NCBI GenBank assembly: GCA_038230255.1
Contig: JBBRNP010000007.1
Location: 62,001 to 126,000, forward strand
Source of the DNA: AV40 sp038230255
GTDB taxonomy: Bacteria > Verrucomicrobiota > Verrucomicrobiia > Chthoniobacterales > UBA10450
Reading direction: 5' to 3'
Length of the DNA stretch: 64,000 nt
The notes beneath the pieces are model-generated. The model was given only the letters and a program-made list of their open reading frames with translations, had not been told where the DNA came from and made no database searches. A program made the translations under genes and the position numbers. Below are positions 36,347-45,139 of the stretch, piece by piece (positions within the stretch are counted from its first letter, which is position 1; each line of letters starts with the position of its first letter).

Positions 36347-36970
36347 TTAGCTCCGCTCGATCTTCGACGGATGAAACAAGTCCGGATTTGCCGGCGGCTG
36401 CAAGTCATGCGGGCCAAAGGCCGGCACCGGGAACTCGCTTGCTTGCGCGGAATTTAAATGCGGCGCTTTGTCTTCGCCGGTTAGCTTTTGCCCATCTATT
36501 TTTCTTTGCAGCTCCATAAAGGCATGGAGCAACGCTTCCGGCCTCGGCGGACAACCGGGGATGTAAACGTCGACCGGGATGTAACGATCGATTCCCTTGA
36601 GCACGTTGTAACCTTGCTTGAACGGGCCGCCGGAAATCGCGCATGCGCCCATCGAGATTACATATTTCGGGTCCGGCATCTGGTTGTAGAGCCGCACGAT
36701 TTGCGGCGCCATTTTCTTGGTCACGGTGCCGGCCACGATCATCAGATCGGCCTGGCGCGGCGATGGCCGGAAAACTTCACCGCCGAACCGCGCGATATCG
36801 TAGCGCGACGCCGCCGTCGCGATCATTTCGATCGCGCAACAGGCCAGCCCGAATTGGAGCGGCCAGATCGAATTCTTGCGCCCCCAATTGTAAAGCTCCT
36901 GCATCGACGTGACCCAAACGCCTTGGCGTTGCAGCTCGTTCCGCAGTCCCTCGTCGATTTGTTCACTCAT
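36347..36970 (-). CDS. nuoB: NADH-quinone oxidoreductase subunit B
   Basis: 207 residues. It holds the terminal cluster N2: Cys pair in FGLACCAIEM, then MGACAISGG and VYIPGCPPRPEAL. The C-terminal 40 residues are an extra Pro-rich tail. It follows nuoA by 34 nt. The usual next gene nuoC is displaced by about 5 kb of signalling genes. Confidence 0.97.
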   Translation of the reverse strand: MSEQIDEGLRNELQRQGVWVTSMQELYNWGRKNSIWPLQFGLACCAIEMIATAASRYDIARFGGEVFRPSPRQADLMIVAGTVTKKMAPQIVRLYNQMPDPKYVISMGACAISGGPFKQGYNVLKGIDRYIPVDVYIPGCPPRPEALLHAFMELQRKIDGQKLTGEDKAPHLNSAQASEFPVPAFGPHDLQPPANPDLFHPSKIERS

Positions 36971-37004
36971 TTCTTCTTAATTAAAGGCCAGTCCGGCTCG
37001 GACC

Positions 37005-37379
37005 TCATTTCGCCCAATTTAGACAACCTTTGCCCCACGCCCAAACCAGTCCTTCGATCAACAAGAGCAGGAACACGAGAATTGCGATGAACGCGCCCAC
37101 CGGCAGACCGGTGAACGCGACTGCAAACGGAACGAGGAAAATTGCTTCCACGTCGAAGATCAGAAAAATAATCGCGTATAGATAATACTGAGACCGGAAT
37201 TGAACCTGCGCCTCGCCGATCGACTCGACGCCACATTCATAAATAGCGTTCTTCTGAACGCCCGGTTTTGGCGGTTGAAAAAATTTTCTCCACAGCCATG
37301 CCAGTCCGAGCGGCAGCAACGGAAACATCAGCGCGACGCCGCCGAAAATGACGATGAACAAGTACGGGTTCGGAGTCAT
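37005..37379 (-). CDS. nuoA: NADH-quinone oxidoreductase subunit A
   Basis: 124 residues, three membrane helices (about 7-31, 66-86, 93-115). The loop motif NAIYECGVESIG with the Cys, and FRSQYYLYAIIFLIFDVE, are diagnostic. First gene of the minus-strand nuo arm; divergent from nuoH with 157 nt between the start codons. Confidence 0.96.
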   Translation of the reverse strand: MTPNPYLFIVIFGGVALMFPLLPLGLAWLWRKFFQPPKPGVQKNAIYECGVESIGEAQVQFRSQYYLYAIIFLIFDVEAIFLVPFAVAFTGLPVGAFIAILVFLLLLIEGLVWAWGKGCLNWAK

Positions 37380-37400
37380 TCTTGTGAAGAACTCAATCAG

Positions 37401-37485
37401 CCACAGATGAACACAGATTTACACTGATAAACAGAAGGAATACTACTACTCTTTAATCTGTGTTTCATCCGTGTTAATCGGTGGC
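37401..37485. repeat. Inverted repeat ATGAACACAGATTT / AATCTGTGTTTCAT between divergent nuo arms
   Basis: CCACAGATGAACACAGATTT on the left and CTTTAATCTGTGTTTCATCC on the right are inverted, forming a long imperfect hairpin in the nuoA-nuoH divergent spacer. The same family occurs near 52925-52962 (AATCCGTGTAAATCAG). Promoters for both arms must lie within or beside it; none is clear by eye. Confidence 0.75.
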
Positions 37486-37536
37486 GAATGATTCAGCCTT
37501 GATTAAACAATTCAGCACCGCTTTTCTTCACCGAGC

Positions 37537-38727
37537 GTGAGCGATTCTCTCGACCAAATTTTCATCCACGCAAAACAGTGGCTGCTCTCCTTCATGAGCG
37601 GTCGCGCGCCCGATTGGCTGATTGAAATTGCTTCCAGCCTTATTAACATTGCGGCGCTCCTCGGGGTTTTCCTGTCGCTTTTTGCACTGATTTCTGTTCT
37701 CGAGCGAAAAATTCTCGGGCGCATGCAAAATCGTTACGGCCCGAATCGCGTTGGTCCCTTCGGCCTGTTCCAACCTGTCGCCGACGGAATCAAAATGTTG
37801 ATCAAGGAAGACATCGTTCCCATTCGTGCGGACAAGATCGTGCATTTTCTCGCGCCGGTTTTGATCGCTGCGACCGCGATTCTCAGTCTCGGAGTTATTC
37901 CCTACGGACGGAACATGACGCCGTTCTCAATCGACGGTGGCATTTTGTTTTTCTTCGCCGTCGGATCTACCACCGAGCTGGCTGTCTTCATGGCGGGCTG
38001 GGGCAGCAACAACAAGTACTCGATGTTGGGTGCGATGCGGGCCATCGCCCAGATGATCAGTTATGAATTGCCGCTCATCATCACCGTTCTTCCCGTCGTG
38101 ATGATCGTCGGTTCGCTCAATCCGGATAAAATCGTCGGTGCTCAAGCGGCATACTCGTTAGGCTTTGTGCCGCACTGGTTTGTTTTTACCCCGTGGGGCG
38201 CAACCGCGTTCCTTTTATTTTTTGTTTCCGGCCTGGTCGAATCGAACCGGACGCCGTTCGATGTCCCCGAAGGCGAATCGGAAATCGTGGCCGGTCACAT
38301 GACCGAATATTCCGGCTTTAAATACGCTACCTTTTTCCTGGCCGAGTACATCGGAATGTTCGCGATTAGTGGATTGGGCATAACACTCTTTCTCGGCGGC
38401 TGGCAGGTGCCGGTCCGCTTTCTCGAATTCATTCCCTCCTACGTTTGGTTTTTCGCGAAGTTGTCGGCCTTACTTTTTGTTTACATCTGGCTGCGCGGCA
38501 CGCTTCCGCGCACGCGGGTTGATCAGATCATGAATTTCGCCTGGAAATTTATGCTTCCGATGGCGTTTACCTGCGTCGTGGCCGCCGCCGTCTGGCACTA
38601 TACAGGTCGCGGCCTGCGCGGGTGGCTTTGGTCGCTCGCGGTCGTCGCCGCCGTTTACTTCACGTTGTCGATCTTGCTTGATACGCGCCGAAAATTCGCG
38701 CCGCGCACCTATCGTTTCGCCGAATGA
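37537..38727 (+). CDS. nuoH: NADH-quinone oxidoreductase subunit H
   Basis: 396 residues, GTG start, eight or nine membrane helices. It joins the membrane and peripheral arms and forms the quinone chamber. Seen: LERKILGRMQNRYGPNRVG, ADGIKMLIKEDIVP, RAIAQMISYELPL, ESNRTPFDVPEGESEIVAG and the C-terminal LRGTLPRTRVDQIM. First gene of the plus-strand nuo arm; its last codons overlap nuoJ by ATGA. Confidence 0.97.
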   Translation: MSDSLDQIFIHAKQWLLSFMSGRAPDWLIEIASSLINIAALLGVFLSLFALISVLERKILGRMQNRYGPNRVGPFGLFQPVADGIKMLIKEDIVPIRADKIVHFLAPVLIAATAILSLGVIPYGRNMTPFSIDGGILFFFAVGSTTELAVFMAGWGSNNKYSMLGAMRAIAQMISYELPLIITVLPVVMIVGSLNPDKIVGAQAAYSLGFVPHWFVFTPWGATAFLLFFVSGLVESNRTPFDVPEGESEIVAGHMTEYSGFKYATFFLAEYIGMFAISGLGITLFLGGWQVPVRFLEFIPSYVWFFAKLSALLFVYIWLRGTLPRTRVDQIMNFAWKFMLPMAFTCVVAAAVWHYTGRGLRGWLWSLAVVAAVYFTLSILLDTRRKFAPRTYRFAE

Positions 38728-39206
38728 GCACGGTCGCTTTTGTTGCCATTGTAATTCTCACCCTGGCTGCGGCGCTGGCGGCGGCAACGCTGAAGAAGCT
38801 CATGCACGCCGCGCTTTGTTTCGCGGTGATGTTTGTCGGCATCTCCGCATTTTTCTTTTTGCTCGGCGCTGAATTCGTCGGTCTGGTGCAAGTCTTCGTC
38901 TACATTGGCGCGGTCGCGGTGCTGATCGTTTTCACCATTCTCCTGACCCGGGACGATGTCGGAAAGGTCCGCAGTTTTCAATGGGGTGGCGCAATCGTGG
39001 CCATCGCGGTGTTCGCCGGTTTAATCTGGGCGATTACGAAAACAAAATCGCTTCCGCTGACGCCGCCCCAGATCGAGCCAATTACTGTCCAACGAATCGG
39101 CGAATTACTGATGACCAGTTATGTCTGGCCGCTCCAGTGCGTCGGAGTTTTGCTGACCGCCGCCCTGATCGGCGCGCTCATTCTGGTGATGGAGGAAAAG
39201 AACTAA
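38724..39206 (+). CDS. nuoJ: NADH-quinone oxidoreductase subunit J
   Basis: 160 residues, five membrane helices. The third helix carries the usual LVQVFVYIGAVAVLIVFTI. It overlaps nuoH by ATGA (38724-38727) and is separated from nuoK by a 119-nt spacer occupied by a repeat. Confidence 0.94.
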   Translation: MSTVAFVAIVILTLAAALAAATLKKLMHAALCFAVMFVGISAFFFLLGAEFVGLVQVFVYIGAVAVLIVFTILLTRDDVGKVRSFQWGGAIVAIAVFAGLIWAITKTKSLPLTPPQIEPITVQRIGELLMTSYVWPLQCVGVLLTAALIGALILVMEEKN

Positions 39207-39221
39207 AAAATGAGGCAAACG

Positions 39222-39313
39222 CTCAACGTTCAACGCTCAACGCCCAATGCTCAATTCAGAAGAGCCTCTGAGTTGGATGTTGAGCGTTGGATGTTGAGCG
39301 TTGGACGTTTTCT
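39222..39313. repeat. TTGGACGTT-type repeat, inverted pair (copy 5)
   Basis: ACGCTCAACGTTCAACGCTC on the left and GATGTTGAGCGTTGGATG on the right are inverted arms built of 7-9-nt units. The right arm ends in TTGGACGTTTTCTG 12 nt before the nuoK ATG. It interrupts an otherwise overlapping nuo operon. Confidence 0.8.
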
Positions 39314-39325
39314 GTTCGTTCCAGC

Positions 39326-39640
39326 ATGACACTTACACTCCAACTTGTTCTCATTGTGTCGGCCGCGTTGTTTTGCATCGGACTGCTCGCTGCGCTCAGC
39401 CGGCGTCACGCGATCTTCATCCTCATCGGGATCGAGATGATGCTGGCTGCGGCGAACATTAATTTTATCGCGTTTTGGCGGTTCGCTCCGCAACCGGCGC
39501 AGCCGACCGGGGTGATGGTCGCGATCTTCGCGATCGCCATCGCCGCGGCCGAAGCCGCCGTCGGTCTTGCCATGATCATCGCAGTCTACCGGCATTTCCG
39601 CAGCACGAACGTCGACCAGCTCGATCGTCTCAAAGGATGA
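39326..39640 (+). CDS. nuoK: NADH-quinone oxidoreductase subunit K
   Basis: 104 residues from the ATG at 39326; upstream in-frame codons belong to the repeat. Three membrane helices with the proton-path acidic residues in LIGIEMMLAAANIN and AAAEAAVGLAM. It overlaps nuoL by ATGA. Confidence 0.96.
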   Translation: MTLTLQLVLIVSAALFCIGLLAALSRRHAIFILIGIEMMLAAANINFIAFWRFAPQPAQPTGVMVAIFAIAIAAAEAAVGLAMIIAVYRHFRSTNVDQLDRLKG

Positions 39641-41610
39641 ATTCCTGGATCACGAGCAGCATTTGGTTAATTCCGGCGGCGCCGATCGTCGCGTCGCTTT
39701 TGATTTTGGCTTTCGGCAAAGCGGCCCGGCGAGCAGCCGCCGCGGTCGCGATTCTCGGACAACTCGCGGCCCTGACGATGTCGATCTTCGCTTTTGTGCC
39801 GACGCTGCAAACTCACGGCTTCCGCGCGATCCAGAATTTTACCTGGTTCACATTCGGGGAACAGACTCTGCGCATTGGTTTCATTCTCGATCCGCTTGCG
39901 GCTGCGATGCTCTTGATGATCACGCTGGTCGGTCTTTGCATTTTCATTTTCAGCATCGGCTACATGGGCGAAGACAGGAATTTTTCGCGGTTCTTCGCCT
40001 ATCTCTCATTTTTCTCGGGCGCGATGCTCGGCGTTGTCGTCGCCAACAGTTTGCTTCTTCTCTTTGTTTTCTGGGAGCTGGTCGGACTCGCTTCTTATTT
40101 GTTGATCGGTTTTTGGATCGAGCGTCCGAGCGCTGCCGCCGCGGCCAAGAAAGCGTTCATCACCACGCGCGTCGGCGACATGGGATTTTTTCTCGGCATC
40201 CTCTGGCTCTATCATCAGGGTAACACGTTACTTTTTTATGATGGCGGCCGCGGCTGTCTCGAGAACGCCGGACTGCTCGCGATTGGCGCTAGCGCAACGT
40301 TTATAGCGCTTTTGATTTTCTGCGGCGCCGTCGGCAAATCGGGACAATTTCCGCTTCATGTTTGGTTGCCGGACGCGATGGAAGGTCCGACTCCGGTCAG
40401 CGCATTGATCCATGCCGCGACCATGGTTGCCGCCGGAGTATTTCTCGTCGCGCGCGTCTATCCGATCTTCGCCGTTGGCGCAATCAACGGCGTCACTACT
40501 TCGCTCACAGTTGTGGTTTGGATCGGTGTGATCACCGGTTTAATGGCCGCGTTGATTGCGGTCGCGCAGTTCGACATCAAACGCATTCTTGCCTACTCGA
40601 CGGTTTCGCAGCTCGGTTTAATGATGGTTTCGCTCGGCGTCGGTGGCGTCGCCGCCGGCATCATGCACTTGCTCGCTCACGGATTTTTCAAGGCCCTCCT
40701 TTTTCTCGGCGGCGGTTCGGTCATTCACGGCCTTCATCACGAACAGGACATTCGAAAAATGGGCGGCTTGGGGAAACTCATGCCAATCACATTCGCGACT
40801 TATGCGATTGGAATGATGGCGCTGAGCGGCGTGCCGTTCTTTTTTTCCGGCGGTTGGACCAAGGAGGAAATTCTTCACGCGACTTCAAATTGGCCGCGGT
40901 CGCACATACCGCACTACTTGATGTTGATCGGCGCCATCCTGACCGCACTCTATATGACGCGGCAGATCATCTACGTGTTTTTCGGCAACCGGCGCGCGGC
41001 ATCGGAGCACGCTCACGAAAGTCCGGGTGTGATGACGATTCCTCTCATCGTCCTCGCGGCCTGCGCAATTCTTTTCAGTGTCGTGCTCTCCCCTGCATGG
41101 CCCTGGCTCGAAAGTTATTTAACCGGACATCCGGCGCACTTTGATCCGCGTCTCCTGATTCAGCCGACGCTTATCGTCTCCCTCGCGTTAGTTGGCGCGG
41201 GCGTGGCGATCGGGATCTGGATGTATCGGCGCGCCGGTGAAACCGATCCACTGCAGCACGCGCAGCCGGCACTCTTTCGTTTTCTCGAAAACAAAATGTG
41301 GATCGACGAGATTTACGATCGCACCGTCATTGCGCTCGCTAAGATCTTAGCGCGTCTTTCCGATTGGATGGATCGCCATGTCTGGGACGGCCTCGTTCAA
41401 GACATCGGCCGGATCGGACAATTTTTTGGCCGCGTTACGACCAGTGCCGACGAACGCGTGATCAACGCCGGTGTCGATGAAAGCACCAGCGGCGCGCAAG
41501 GGTTGGGGCGCTTGATGTCGCGGTGGCACTCTGGGCAAATTCAAACTTATCTCGGCGCGGTCGCCCTCGGCATGCTCGCGCTCGTTCTTCTTTACGCATG
41601 GTTGGCTTAA
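39637..41610 (+). CDS. nuoL: NADH-quinone oxidoreductase subunit L
   Basis: 657 residues from the ATG overlapping the nuoK stop. Antiporter-like proton pump with about 16 helices. Seen: FVFWELVGLASYLLIGFW, GKSGQFPLHVWLPDAMEGPT, LIHAATMVAAGVFLVAR, KRILAYSTVSQLGLMM and HALFHAFFKALLFL-equivalent LLAHGFFKALLFLGGGSVIH. The long C-terminal lateral helix region follows. It overlaps nuoM by 13 nt. Confidence 0.97.
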   Translation: MNSWITSSIWLIPAAPIVASLLILAFGKAARRAAAAVAILGQLAALTMSIFAFVPTLQTHGFRAIQNFTWFTFGEQTLRIGFILDPLAAAMLLMITLVGLCIFIFSIGYMGEDRNFSRFFAYLSFFSGAMLGVVVANSLLLLFVFWELVGLASYLLIGFWIERPSAAAAAKKAFITTRVGDMGFFLGILWLYHQGNTLLFYDGGRGCLENAGLLAIGASATFIALLIFCGAVGKSGQFPLHVWLPDAMEGPTPVSALIHAATMVAAGVFLVARVYPIFAVGAINGVTTSLTVVVWIGVITGLMAALIAVAQFDIKRILAYSTVSQLGLMMVSLGVGGVAAGIMHLLAHGFFKALLFLGGGSVIHGLHHEQDIRKMGGLGKLMPITFATYAIGMMALSGVPFFFSGGWTKEEILHATSNWPRSHIPHYLMLIGAILTALYMTRQIIYVFFGNRRAASEHAHESPGVMTIPLIVLAACAILFSVVLSPAWPWLESYLTGHPAHFDPRLLIQPTLIVSLALVGAGVAIGIWMYRRAGETDPLQHAQPALFRFLENKMWIDEIYDRTVIALAKILARLSDWMDRHVWDGLVQDIGRIGQFFGRVTTSADERVINAGVDESTSGAQGLGRLMSRWHSGQIQTYLGAVALGMLALVLLYAWLA

Positions 41611-43070
41611 TCAGCGTCCTCATTTTTATTCCGCTGGCCGGCGCGATCGCGCTTTACATCGGGCGGCCAAGAAACGCGCGTACTGTGGCGCTCATTTTCA
41701 ACGCGCTCTCCGCATTTTACGCGTTGATGCTCTGGCAAAAATTCGATGCCACCGCCTCGGGCTTGCAGGCAGTGGAACGTCACGCCTGGATCCCGTCAAT
41801 CGGCGCCGAATACCTCGTCGGTGTCGATGGCCTCAGCCTGCTTCTGGTTTTGTTGACCTCGCTCGTTTTCCCTTTCGCTTTTTCCGCGCAACGGCTCGAA
41901 CGCGGCGCCTGCGCGCTCATGCTCGTGATGCAGGCCGCGCTCTACGGCGCGTTCACCGCCCAGAATTTTATTCTCTGGTTTTTGTTTTATGAGATGACCC
42001 TCATTCCGGCGTTTCTCCTCATTAAGATTTACGGCGGGGAAAATCGCGATTACGCCGCGGTTAAGTTTTTCGTTTACACATTTCTCGGCAGCGTCTTCAT
42101 GCTCCTCGCCTTTCTCGGGATTTATTTTGCCAAAGGAACATTCGATTTCGCGGCGCTGGCCGGCCTCGGCAAAACCGGTTTGCTCGCCGGCAAACTTCAA
42201 TGGCTCGCTTTCGCCGGAATTTTTCTCGGACTCGCGGTCAAGGTGCCGCTCTTTCCCTTTCACACCTGGCTGCCCGATGCCTATCAAACGGCGCCGACCG
42301 GGGTCTCGATGGTGTTGACCGGCGCGCTTTCGAAAATGGGCGTCTACGGTTTCATCCGCCTGCTCGTTCCGCTTTTCCCGAACGAAATCAAAATCGCCGG
42401 GCCATGGCTGCTCGGCCTCGTGGTTTGCTCGATCGTTTTCGCGCCGCTCGCGGCTTGGGCCCAACGCGACCTCAAACGAATGGTCGCTTACTTGTCGATC
42501 AATCACCTCGGTTATTGCCTGCTCGGTCTTTTCGCCATCACCACAGGGTCGACATCTTCCGCGATCGACATGCACGCGGCGTTGAGCGGCGTTTTTTTGC
42601 AAATCTTCAATCATGGCCTCACCGCCGCCGCGCTTTTCTATTTCGTCGGCTTGCTCGAGGAACGCCGCGGTCTGCGCGGCATCGATGACTTTGGCGGGCT
42701 CATGCAGCGAACGCCGTTGCTTTGCGGCTGGATGAGTGTCGCGATGTTTTCGTCGCTCGGTTTGCCGGGACTCAACGGATTCGTCGGCGAATTTTTGATT
42801 TTCAAAGGCTCATTTGCGACCGCGGCATCTTTCACCGCCATCGCCGTGCTCGGTCTCCTTTTCACTGCCGTGACTTTCATGCGCGCGATGCAAGCGCTCT
42901 TTAGCGGCCCGCTCGCCCAAAGCTGCAACGGGTTCTCTGATCTCGTGCGGGGCGAGAAGTTCGTCATCGTCCCGGTCACGCTGCTCATGTTCGCGATTGG
43001 GGTTTCGCCTCAATTCCTATTCAACATCTTCAACGCAACCGTCGTTCGAATGGCGCGTCTGTTCGCCTAG
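41598..43070 (+). CDS. nuoM: NADH-quinone oxidoreductase subunit M, first copy
   Basis: 490 residues from the ATG at 41598, inside the nuoL end. Antiporter-like proton pump with about 14 helices: VGVDGLSLLLVLLTSLVFP, WFLFYEMTLIPAFLLI, VKVPLFPFHTWLPDAY, QRDLKRMVAYLSINHLG and QIFNHGLTAAALF. All key Lys/Glu residues of the family seem present. Followed 9 nt later by an ORF6N-domain gene and then a second nuoM-like gene. Confidence 0.95.
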   Translation: MVGLISVLIFIPLAGAIALYIGRPRNARTVALIFNALSAFYALMLWQKFDATASGLQAVERHAWIPSIGAEYLVGVDGLSLLLVLLTSLVFPFAFSAQRLERGACALMLVMQAALYGAFTAQNFILWFLFYEMTLIPAFLLIKIYGGENRDYAAVKFFVYTFLGSVFMLLAFLGIYFAKGTFDFAALAGLGKTGLLAGKLQWLAFAGIFLGLAVKVPLFPFHTWLPDAYQTAPTGVSMVLTGALSKMGVYGFIRLLVPLFPNEIKIAGPWLLGLVVCSIVFAPLAAWAQRDLKRMVAYLSINHLGYCLLGLFAITTGSTSSAIDMHAALSGVFLQIFNHGLTAAALFYFVGLLEERRGLRGIDDFGGLMQRTPLLCGWMSVAMFSSLGLPGLNGFVGEFLIFKGSFATAASFTAIAVLGLLFTAVTFMRAMQALFSGPLAQSCNGFSDLVRGEKFVIVPVTLLMFAIGVSPQFLFNIFNATVVRMARLFA

Positions 43071-43079
43071 TACCTCGAA

Positions 43080-43634
43080 ATGAGCAAAGAGATCATTCCG
43101 ATTCAACGCATTGCGCGAGCGATCCATCTCGTGCGTGGCCAGAAAGTGATGCTCAGTCAGGATCTCGCGGCACTTTATGGCGTTCCGGTCAAAGTATTGA
43201 ATCAAGCGGTTAAACGACACGCATCAAGATTTCCTAAGGACTTTGTGTTTCAGCTTGCAACTGAAGAGTTTACAAACTTGAAGTCACAATTTGTGACTTC
43301 AAGTTGGGGCGGACTTAGGCGAGCATTGCCGTACGCTTTCACCGAACAAGGTGTCTCGATGCTCTCTTCCGTGCTCAACAGCGAGCGCGCTGTCAAAGTA
43401 AACATAGCGATCATGCGCGCGTTTGTGAAATTGCGCGAAACGCTGGAGACGAATCGCGAATTGGCCCGAAAATTCGAGGAGCTTGAACGCCGCGTTGGCA
43501 AACATGACAACGAAATTGCCGCGATTCTCGAAGCGATTCGGCAGTTGATGGCGCCGTCGAAACCGTCGCGTCGCGAGATTGGATTTCACATTCGTGAAAA
43601 AAGCGCGCGTTATCGTGCGCGCAACGGCCAATGA
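43080..43634 (+). CDS. ORF6N-domain protein inside nuo operon
   Basis: 184 residues. N-terminal ORF6N/KilA-type DNA-binding domain: IHLVRGQKVMLSQDLAALYG, VPVKVLNQAVKRH, FPKDFVFQLATEE, LPYAFTEQGVSMLSSVLNSE. A coiled coil follows (ETLETNRELARKFEELERRV) and a basic tail. This domain is common in phages and in stand-alone bacterial genes of unknown role. It starts 9 nt after nuoM and overlaps the second nuoM by ATGA, so it is co-translated with complex I subunits. It has no known role in respiration and probably inserted as a cassette. Confidence 0.9.
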   Translation: MSKEIIPIQRIARAIHLVRGQKVMLSQDLAALYGVPVKVLNQAVKRHASRFPKDFVFQLATEEFTNLKSQFVTSSWGGLRRALPYAFTEQGVSMLSSVLNSERAVKVNIAIMRAFVKLRETLETNRELARKFEELERRVGKHDNEIAAILEAIRQLMAPSKPSRREIGFHIREKSARYRARNGQ

Positions 43635-45139
43635 TCGCCTGGACGATTTACATCACGTTCGCCGGCGCAATTGTTCTGCTCGTTCTCCCGCGCGTTTTTG
43701 CGCGTTGGATCGCGCTTGTCACCGCCAGCGCTGGGTTCGTGGTCAGTCTTGCGACATTTTTTTGCGACGATGTCGATCTTGCCCACCTCACCACCATCGT
43801 GCGCGTGGCGTGGGTTCCGGCGCTCGGCATGAATTATCACCTCGCGCTCGACGGGATCAGTTTGACTCTCGTTTTGGTAACGGGAATCGTCGCGATCAGC
43901 GCGGTCTTGTTTTCCTGGGATGTGGCCGATCGCGCGAATGAGTTTTTCTTTTGGCTCCTGCTCGTCGTTGGCGGGTCCTATGGCGTATTCCTCAGCGCCG
44001 ACCTCTTTCTCCTCTTTCTTTTCTACGAGCTCGTCATCGTCCCGAAATATTTCCTGATCGCGATCTTTGGTTCGACCAACAAGGAATACGGCGCGATGAA
44101 GTTGACGCTCTATTCGTTTTTTGGCGGCGCGCTCGTTTTTCTTGGCATCATTGCCATTTATGTCAGCGGCGGATCGCTCGACCTGAATGAGCTCGCGCAA
44201 TTTCAATTTGCGCCCCAACTGCAATCGTGGGCCTTCCCGGTTTTGTTTCTGGGCTTCGCCGTGCTCGCCGGTATCTGGCCGTTGCACACGTGGGCGCCGA
44301 CTGGTCACGTCGCCGCGCCGACGGCAGGTTCGATGTTGCTTGCCGGGATCGTGATGAAACTTGGCGCCTACGCCGCATTGCGCGTGGCGATGAATCTTTT
44401 GCCGCAAGGCTTCCAGATGTGGCGAAACTGGATTGCAGTTGTTGCCGTGATCGGGATCGTTTATGCCGCCGCAGTCGCTTTGCGCCAGCGCGATCTGAAA
44501 TTTGTGATCGGCTATTCCAGTGTCAGTCACATGGGGTTCGTGTTGCTCGGCCTCGCCACGGCCAACGTCTTCGGCGTTTCCGGCGCGGTGTTGCAAATGT
44601 TTTCCCACGGCGTGATTGGCGCCCTCCTCTTCGCCGTTGCCGGCCGGATGATTTATCGCCGAACGCACACGCGCGAGCTCGACGCGCTCGCGGGAATGAA
44701 TCTGCGTCAAACTCTACCCTTCGCGGCCTTCACATTTGTAATCGCATCCGCTGCGTCGATGGGCATCCCCGGCTTTAGCGGGTTCTACGCGGAAATCACA
44801 ATTCTGATTGGTGCTTGGAAAAGTTATCCATTCGCAGTCTGGATTACCGGTGTAGGAATGGTGTTGGTCGCCGCGTTCACGTTGCGCGCACTGAAGCGCG
44901 CCTTCTTCGATGTCGATGGTGAATCGGCCGCTCCGTCGGGCGATGTTAAACAAATGTCGGCTTCGCCGACACAATTATCATCGAGCGCGGAGCGCTCGAT
45001 CCACCTCGAACCGATCACGGTTCCGGAAAAACTCGGCGCCAGTCTGCTCATGTTCGCCACCCTCGCGGTCGGAATTTATCCAAAACTTTTACTCGATCGC
45101 ATTCAGCCCGCGGTTGAAGCAATGCGCTTTTTGAAATGA
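43631..45139 (+). CDS. nuoM: NADH-quinone oxidoreductase subunit M, second copy
   Basis: 502 residues, ATG overlapping the ORF6N gene. A second antiporter-like subunit: ALDGISLTLVLVTGIVAIS, LFLLFLFYELVIVPKYFLI, GIWPLHTWAPTGHVAAPT, RQRDLKFVIGYSSVSHMG, MFSHGVIGALLFAV. The C-terminal region contains about 23 residues encoded by an inserted repeat (44939-45008). Two consecutive nuoM genes could give a complex with an extra pump unit or alternative versions. Confidence 0.92.
   Translation: MIAWTIYITFAGAIVLLVLPRVFARWIALVTASAGFVVSLATFFCDDVDLAHLTTIVRVAWVPALGMNYHLALDGISLTLVLVTGIVAISAVLFSWDVADRANEFFFWLLLVVGGSYGVFLSADLFLLFLFYELVIVPKYFLIAIFGSTNKEYGAMKLTLYSFFGGALVFLGIIAIYVSGGSLDLNELAQFQFAPQLQSWAFPVLFLGFAVLAGIWPLHTWAPTGHVAAPTAGSMLLAGIVMKLGAYAALRVAMNLLPQGFQMWRNWIAVVAVIGIVYAAAVALRQRDLKFVIGYSSVSHMGFVLLGLATANVFGVSGAVLQMFSHGVIGALLFAVAGRMIYRRTHTRELDALAGMNLRQTLPFAAFTFVIASAASMGIPGFSGFYAEITILIGAWKSYPFAVWITGVGMVLVAAFTLRALKRAFFDVDGESAAPSGDVKQMSASPTQLSSSAERSIHLEPITVPEKLGASLLMFATLAVGIYPKLLLDRIQPAVEAMRFLK
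44939..45008. repeat. In-frame copy of the 12.4-kb palindromic element inside nuoM-2
   Basis: GGCGATGTTAAACAAATGTC, GGCTTCGCCGACACAATTA and CTCGATCCACCTCG match, in the same order, 12465-12533 (GGCGATGCTAAAATAATG, GGCTTCGCCGCC, CTCGATCCACCTT). Here it is read through in frame as a loop near the NuoM C-terminus. Confidence 0.85.

Noticed and set aside
37380..37536. Specific promoters for the two nuo arms
   Set aside because: The repeat fills most of the spacer and no -35/-10 pair with acceptable spacing could be defended by eye.
41796..42614. Long minus-strand frame opposite nuoM-1
   Set aside because: Same reason: antisense shadow of a membrane protein, no family resemblance.
43610..44710. 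Long open frame on the minus strand opposite nuoM-2
   Set aside because: Its charged, His/Arg/Glu-rich product is what the antisense of a membrane-protein gene gives in GC-rich DNA; the plus strand is clearly nuoM.
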